Below are positions 7,272 through 10,404 of a stretch of DNA of 10,404 nucleotides, piece by piece. The first letter of the stretch is position 1. Every line of letters starts with the position of its first letter. Source of the DNA: an uncultured Muribaculaceae bacterium (GTDB lineage: Bacteria > Bacteroidota > Bacteroidia > Bacteroidales > Muribaculaceae); NCBI GenBank assembly GCA_910584055.1, contig CAJTZS010000076.1, forward strand, positions 1 to 10,404, given 5' to 3'. The notes below the pieces were generated by a model that had not been told where the DNA came from, searched no databases, and was given only the letters and a program-made list of their open reading frames with translations. A program made the translations under genes and the position numbers.

Positions 7272-9602
7272 ATGAAAATAAAAGCAATAATAACAACGAT
7301 GGCGGTTACGCTGGCCACATTGTCTTCCGGGGCGGCGGAAACCACACTTCATTATAATCAACCTGCCGGAGAATGGATGGAGGCGATGCCCATCGGAAAC
7401 GGGCGTCTGTCAGGCATGATTTATGGGGGAGTGAAGAAAGAGCGCGTGGCCTTGAATGAAATCACCATGTGGTCCGGTCAGCACGACCCGACATCCAACG
7501 ACATCTGCGGCGCCGACAAGCTCGCGGAGATGCGTTCATATTTCTTTAACGGCAATCCCGAAAAGGGAGATTCGCTCGGACAGCAGTATCTCAACGGACG
7601 AATGACGAGTTTCGGCACCCATGTGCCCGTAGGTGACCTCGTGCTCGATATCGATCATAAAAGCAACATGATAAGTGGGTATTCCCGTGAACTTGACCTT
7701 TCCGATGCAGTGGCCAGGGTTTCATACAAAGCCGGTGACATAACATACACACGGGAATACATCGCATCATACCCTGCTCAGGTGATGGCCTTGAGGCTGA
7801 CCGCTTCGGAGAACGGGGCATTGTCGTTTGCTGCAGGTGTGGACCTTCTCCGCAAGGCTGAAGTCAGTGTTGCGGGCGATTGTCTGCAATTTGGCGGGAA
7901 AGTTGATTTCCCGATGCATGGACCCGGTGGCGTTAATTTCACGGGTATGATAAAGGTTATTCCCCAAGGAGGAACAGTATCCGTTTCCACAGATGAAGTA
8001 AGGGTGTCGGGTGCAGATGCCGCCACCATACTGATAGACATCCGCACTAATTATAATGAGAATGATTACAAATCGCTTTGCAGTCGCACGATATCATCCG
8101 CACAGAGTCTCGGCTGGGATACATGCCTTTCATGTCATCTTGCGGATTACAGGAATCTTTTCGGACGCATGGAGATAGATCTCGGGGAGTCGTGCAACTC
8201 ACATCTTCCCACCGACGTGCGTCTGCGCCTTGCAAAATCGGGAGCTGTGGATCCAGGTCTTGACGCCCTCTTTTTCCAATATGGCAGATACATGCTCATT
8301 GCAAGCTCACGCAGCAACGGCACTCCTTTGTGCGCAAACCTCCAAGGGATATGGAATGACAACAGGGCGTGCAATATGCCCTGGACCTGCGACTATCACC
8401 TCGACATCAATATAGCCCAGAATTACTGGAGCGCGAACCGTGCCAATCTCGCGGAATGTAACGAGCCACTATTCCAATATATTGGCTTGTTGGCAAATCA
8501 TGGGGCCGACACGGCCAAGAAAGTGTATGGATGCAACGGTTGGGTTGCGCATACTGTTGCCAATGCCTGGGGGTATACGGCTCCCGGGTGGGGAGTAGGC
8601 TGGGGTATGAACGTGACCGGAGGGGCATGGCTGGCCACTCATCTTTGGAGCCACTACCTTTATACCCGCGACGATGGCTATCTCCGTAACACCGCTTATC
8701 CTCTCCTCAAAGAGACGGCAAAATTCTTTTTAGATTATATGGCGGAAGACCCGCGCACTGGATATCTTGTCACCGGACCCAGCGTCTCACCCGAAAATGG
8801 TTATATATCTCCTTCCGGAAATCATCTGAGTCTGTCAATGATGCCGGCTATCGACCGGGAGATTGTACATGAAATTTATACGGCATGTATCGAATCATCC
8901 AAAATCCTTGGAATCGACAAGAAATTCAGGAATCGGCTTGAGAAAGATATCAGATGCCTTCCTCCGATTTCTATCAATTCCGACGGCACGGTGTGTGAAT
9001 GGGATAGTGACCAGCGACGCGCCGACCCCTCACACAGACATTCCTCCCATCTTCTCGCCCTTTTCCCTTTGAATCAGATTTCATATCTGGGCACTCCGGA
9101 GTTGGCTGCGGCAGCGCGCAGGAGCCTTGAAGTGCAGACCTCCTCGCCCGAGTGGGAAGATACCGAATGGTCAACCGCGAATATGCTCTGCATGTATGCC
9201 CGGCTGCACGATGGGGAGAAGGCGCACGGCTGGCTTCAGAATCTTTTCAGCCGTTTCACCCGCGAGAATCTGATGACTGTATCGCCCGGCGGTGTGGCGG
9301 GAGCTCAGGAAGACATATTCAGTTTTGACGCCACTGAGGCGAGTGTCGCCGGGATGTGCGAGATGCTCCTGCAGAGCAATGACGGATTCATAGATTTCCT
9401 GCCTGCCATTCCGCAGGCATGGCATACAGGCAGCGTGAAGGGGATATGTGCCGAAGGAGGGATGTCGGTGGATATGTCGTGGAAAGACGGGAAGATGTCG
9501 GAAGCGACTATATATCCTCAGAGAGACGGCAGAATAAATATAAAAGGAATTGGAGAGGCCGTCAACTTGAAAAAGGGTCAACCCTATTCTGTTAAATTCT
9601 GA
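7272..9602 (+). CDS. GH95-family glycosidase, alpha-L-fucosidase-like, secreted
   Basis: GH95 enzymes are inverting glycosidases, mostly 1,2-alpha-L-fucosidases, with some alpha-L-galactosidases. This one is 776 residues with a signal peptide cut near Ala22 (SGAA/ET) and no lipobox, so it is likely periplasmic. The N-terminal beta domain (about 27-270) has the family signature EAMPIGNGRLSGMIYGG and LNEITMWSG. The (alpha/alpha)6 barrel (about 300-690) has LQGIWN, NYWSANRANLAEC, GPSVSPEN with the likely general acid Glu508, and HRHSSH (588-593). A beta domain ends the protein. Family knowledge as I recall it: in B. bifidum AfcA two Asn in an NxN motif and an Asp act on the attacking water. Here NxN reads Asp378-Ile-Asn380, and the usual IDGN reads FDAT with Asp686 kept. 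Substrate is therefore uncertain: fucose, L-galactose or another sugar. It has its own promoter-like element and precedes a susC gene, suggesting a polysaccharide utilisation locus. Confidence 0.9.
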   Translation: MKIKAIITTMAVTLATLSSGAAETTLHYNQPAGEWMEAMPIGNGRLSGMIYGGVKKERVALNEITMWSGQHDPTSNDICGADKLAEMRSYFFNGNPEKGDSLGQQYLNGRMTSFGTHVPVGDLVLDIDHKSNMISGYSRELDLSDAVARVSYKAGDITYTREYIASYPAQVMALRLTASENGALSFAAGVDLLRKAEVSVAGDCLQFGGKVDFPMHGPGGVNFTGMIKVIPQGGTVSVSTDEVRVSGADAATILIDIRTNYNENDYKSLCSRTISSAQSLGWDTCLSCHLADYRNLFGRMEIDLGESCNSHLPTDVRLRLAKSGAVDPGLDALFFQYGRYMLIASSRSNGTPLCANLQGIWNDNRACNMPWTCDYHLDINIAQNYWSANRANLAECNEPLFQYIGLLANHGADTAKKVYGCNGWVAHTVANAWGYTAPGWGVGWGMNVTGGAWLATHLWSHYLYTRDDGYLRNTAYPLLKETAKFFLDYMAEDPRTGYLVTGPSVSPENGYISPSGNHLSLSMMPAIDREIVHEIYTACIESSKILGIDKKFRNRLEKDIRCLPPISINSDGTVCEWDSDQRRADPSHRHSSHLLALFPLNQISYLGTPELAAAARRSLEVQTSSPEWEDTEWSTANMLCMYARLHDGEKAHGWLQNLFSRFTRENLMTVSPGGVAGAQEDIFSFDATEASVAGMCEMLLQSNDGFIDFLPAIPQAWHTGSVKGICAEGGMSVDMSWKDGKMSEATIYPQRDGRINIKGIGEAVNLKKGQPYSVKF

Positions 9603-9686
9603 TATCAAAACTGAAACTTAGGCTCCAAAATGGATTTTAGATGGTTTTGTGATGCGAAATTTTCATTTTTAGGATTGAAATTATCG

Positions 9687-9716
9687 TTGAATCGTATGTT
9701 ACGTGAACTAAATTTG
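9687..9716 (+). promoter_or_regulatory. Probable promoter of the susC-type gene
   Basis: The -7 element TAAATTTG (9709-9716) matches TAnnTTTG exactly. TTG at 9687-9689 sits 19 bp upstream, the expected spacing for the -33 element. The start would be near 9722, giving an untranslated leader of about 130 nt before the ATG at 9851. The stretch CTAAATTTGCA here is identical to that at the nadB promoter. Between the GH95 stop and this promoter (9603-9686) I see only AT-rich sequence with no convincing terminator. Confidence 0.68.
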
Positions 9717-9736
9717 CATCACCGAACGAAAGGAAC

Positions 9737-9799
9737 ACTCCTCACTATATAGGAGTTTTCATGAAAAACTGACAGAATCCATTATTCAAAAGAATATGG
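9737..9799 (+). promoter_or_regulatory. Hairpins in the susC leader, possible riboregulatory element
   Basis: Hairpin 1 is ACTCCT/AGGAGT (9737-9742/9751-9756) with an 8-nt loop, followed by TTT. Hairpin 2 is AGTTTT/AAAACT (9754-9759/9765-9770). They share 9754-9756, so they cannot form together. Hairpin 3 is CCAT-ATTC/GAAT-ATGG (9779-9787/9792-9799) with one bulged T and an AAAA loop. A three-codon frame (ATG AAA AAC TGA, 9761-9772) starts inside hairpin 2. The short stems make function uncertain, although regulation in long susC leaders is plausible. Confidence 0.33.
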
Positions 9800-9850
9800 T
9801 GAGAATTAATTTTAAAATCTAACATAAAAACATTAATACTCCTAACAGAA

Positions 9851-10404
9851 ATGGAAAAATTATTCAAATTTCTATTCTTCTTTATGCTATTCTGTGCTCC
9901 GCAGGCGTTTGCACAGAGCATTGTGACGGGAGAAGTGGTGGATGAAAAATCCGAGTCGCTGATCGGCGCGACGGTAATGGTGAAAGGCACCTCTACCGGA
10001 ACATCAACCGATATAGACGGTAAATTCTCCCTCTCCGCAAAGACCGGAGATGTCCTTACGGTAAGTTACGTGGGTTATGAATCCACCACCGTGAAGGTTC
10101 CCGCGTCTCACTCCCTCAGGATTGTTCTTAAAGAGATCTCCACAGGCCTTGATGAGGTTGTGGTTGTAGGTGTCTCAATGAAGAAAAGTGACCTGACAGG
10201 TTCCGTCTCTCGTGTAGACTCCGATGTGCTTACGGAAAAACCGGTGACCAACATTAACGATGCGATCGCCGGACGCGTAGCGGGTGTAAGCATAGGAAAG
10301 GCATCGTCCCCTTCCGAAGATTCGTCAATCAAGATTCGTGGAACGAACACCATTATCAGAACTTTTTGCGACTACCGATCCCCACGCATAATGCGAACGC
10401 TTAC
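9851..10404 (+). CDS. SusC/RagA-type TonB-dependent outer-membrane receptor, N-terminal part, runs off the window
   Basis: SusC-type barrels import oligosaccharides across the outer membrane with a SusD lipoprotein lid, powered by TonB. Only about 184 codons are present. A signal peptide (residues 1-21, ending AFA/Q) is followed by a carboxypeptidase-D-regulatory-like domain (about 24-98: LIGATVMVKGT, TDIDGKFSL, VSYVGYE) and then the LDEVVVVG signature (100-107). The plug begins with KKSDLTGSV, PVTNINDAIAGRVAGV and IRG (162-164). This is textbook up to GTNTI (168). After that the expected PLYVVDG-like stretch is missing and the frame reads unrelated residues to the edge. A 35-bp interruption at 10356-10390 would explain this and would also shift the frame, so the copy may be broken, phase-variable or misassembled. 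susD would be expected downstream, outside the window. Confidence 0.85.
   Translation, partial: MEKLFKFLFFFMLFCAPQAFAQSIVTGEVVDEKSESLIGATVMVKGTSTGTSTDIDGKFSLSAKTGDVLTVSYVGYESTTVKVPASHSLRIVLKEISTGLDEVVVVGVSMKKSDLTGSVSRVDSDVLTEKPVTNINDAIAGRVAGVSIGKASSPSEDSSIKIRGTNTIIRTFCDYRSPRIMRTL
10356..10390. other. Apparent 35-bp insertion interrupting the susC plug sequence
   Basis: Removing these bases joins ACCATTA to ATGCGAACGC and gives in frame T-I-N-A-N-A-Y, the kind of residues usually seen between IRG and PLYVVDG in SusC plugs. Thirty-five is not a multiple of three, so as written the gene is frameshifted. TA occurs at both edges (10354-10355 and 10389-10390), which could be a 2-bp duplication or chance. 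A small palindrome CGCAT-A-ATGCG (10385-10395) straddles the right junction. Only 14 bases follow before the window ends, so the call is tentative. Confidence 0.35.

Noticed and set aside
9620..9660. Short A/T inverted repeats after the GH95 stop as a terminator
   Set aside because: Only 4-5 bp AT stems with no proper T tract, so not distinguishable from AT-rich background.
10108..10353. An 81-residue minus-strand frame at the right end
   Set aside because: It lies opposite the clearly recognisable SusC plug and carboxypeptidase-like domain.
1..10404. CRISPR arrays, complete insertion sequences, tRNA or rRNA genes
   Set aside because: No regularly spaced repeats, transposase-like protein, cloverleaf or rRNA motif was seen in the window.

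Overview
The window looks like a piece of a Bacteroidales chromosome, and Muribaculaceae-like gut bacteria fit well. The grounds are a SusC-type TonB-dependent receptor with a carboxypeptidase-like N-terminal domain, a secreted GH95 glycosidase, the absence of clear Shine-Dalgarno sites, and several upstream regions carrying the Bacteroidetes sigma-ABfr -7 element (TAnnTTTG). The family assignment is inference; the order is well supported.

Layout, all genes on the + strand. Positions 1-198 hold no convincing gene but several inverted repeats, and end at a strong intrinsic terminator (199-230). Positions 244-435 form a striking 192-bp imperfect palindrome placed just before the nadB promoter. 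Then comes a housekeeping run: nadB (L-aspartate oxidase, 491-2074), an exported S41 C-terminal processing peptidase (2098-3774) and mfd (transcription-repair coupling factor, 3752-7108). They are 23 bp apart and then overlap by 23 bp, so they are probably co-transcribed.

After a 163-bp gap with its own promoter-like element comes a GH95 alpha-L-fucosidase-like enzyme (7272-9602), whose active-site motifs differ from the usual family pattern. A 248-bp gap follows, with a good promoter match and a leader containing competing hairpins. The window then runs off the end inside a susC-type gene (9851-10404). The GH95 gene and the susC gene are probably the edge of a polysaccharide utilisation locus aimed at a fucosylated (or L-galactosylated) glycan. 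No susD or regulator is inside the window.

The two least ordinary signals are the palindrome upstream of nadB and an apparent 35-bp interruption in the susC reading frame at 10356-10390. Removing those 35 bases would restore a family-like plug sequence. The interruption lies at the very end of the window, so an assembly artefact is a serious alternative. I found no clear candidate for a whole undescribed multi-gene system.
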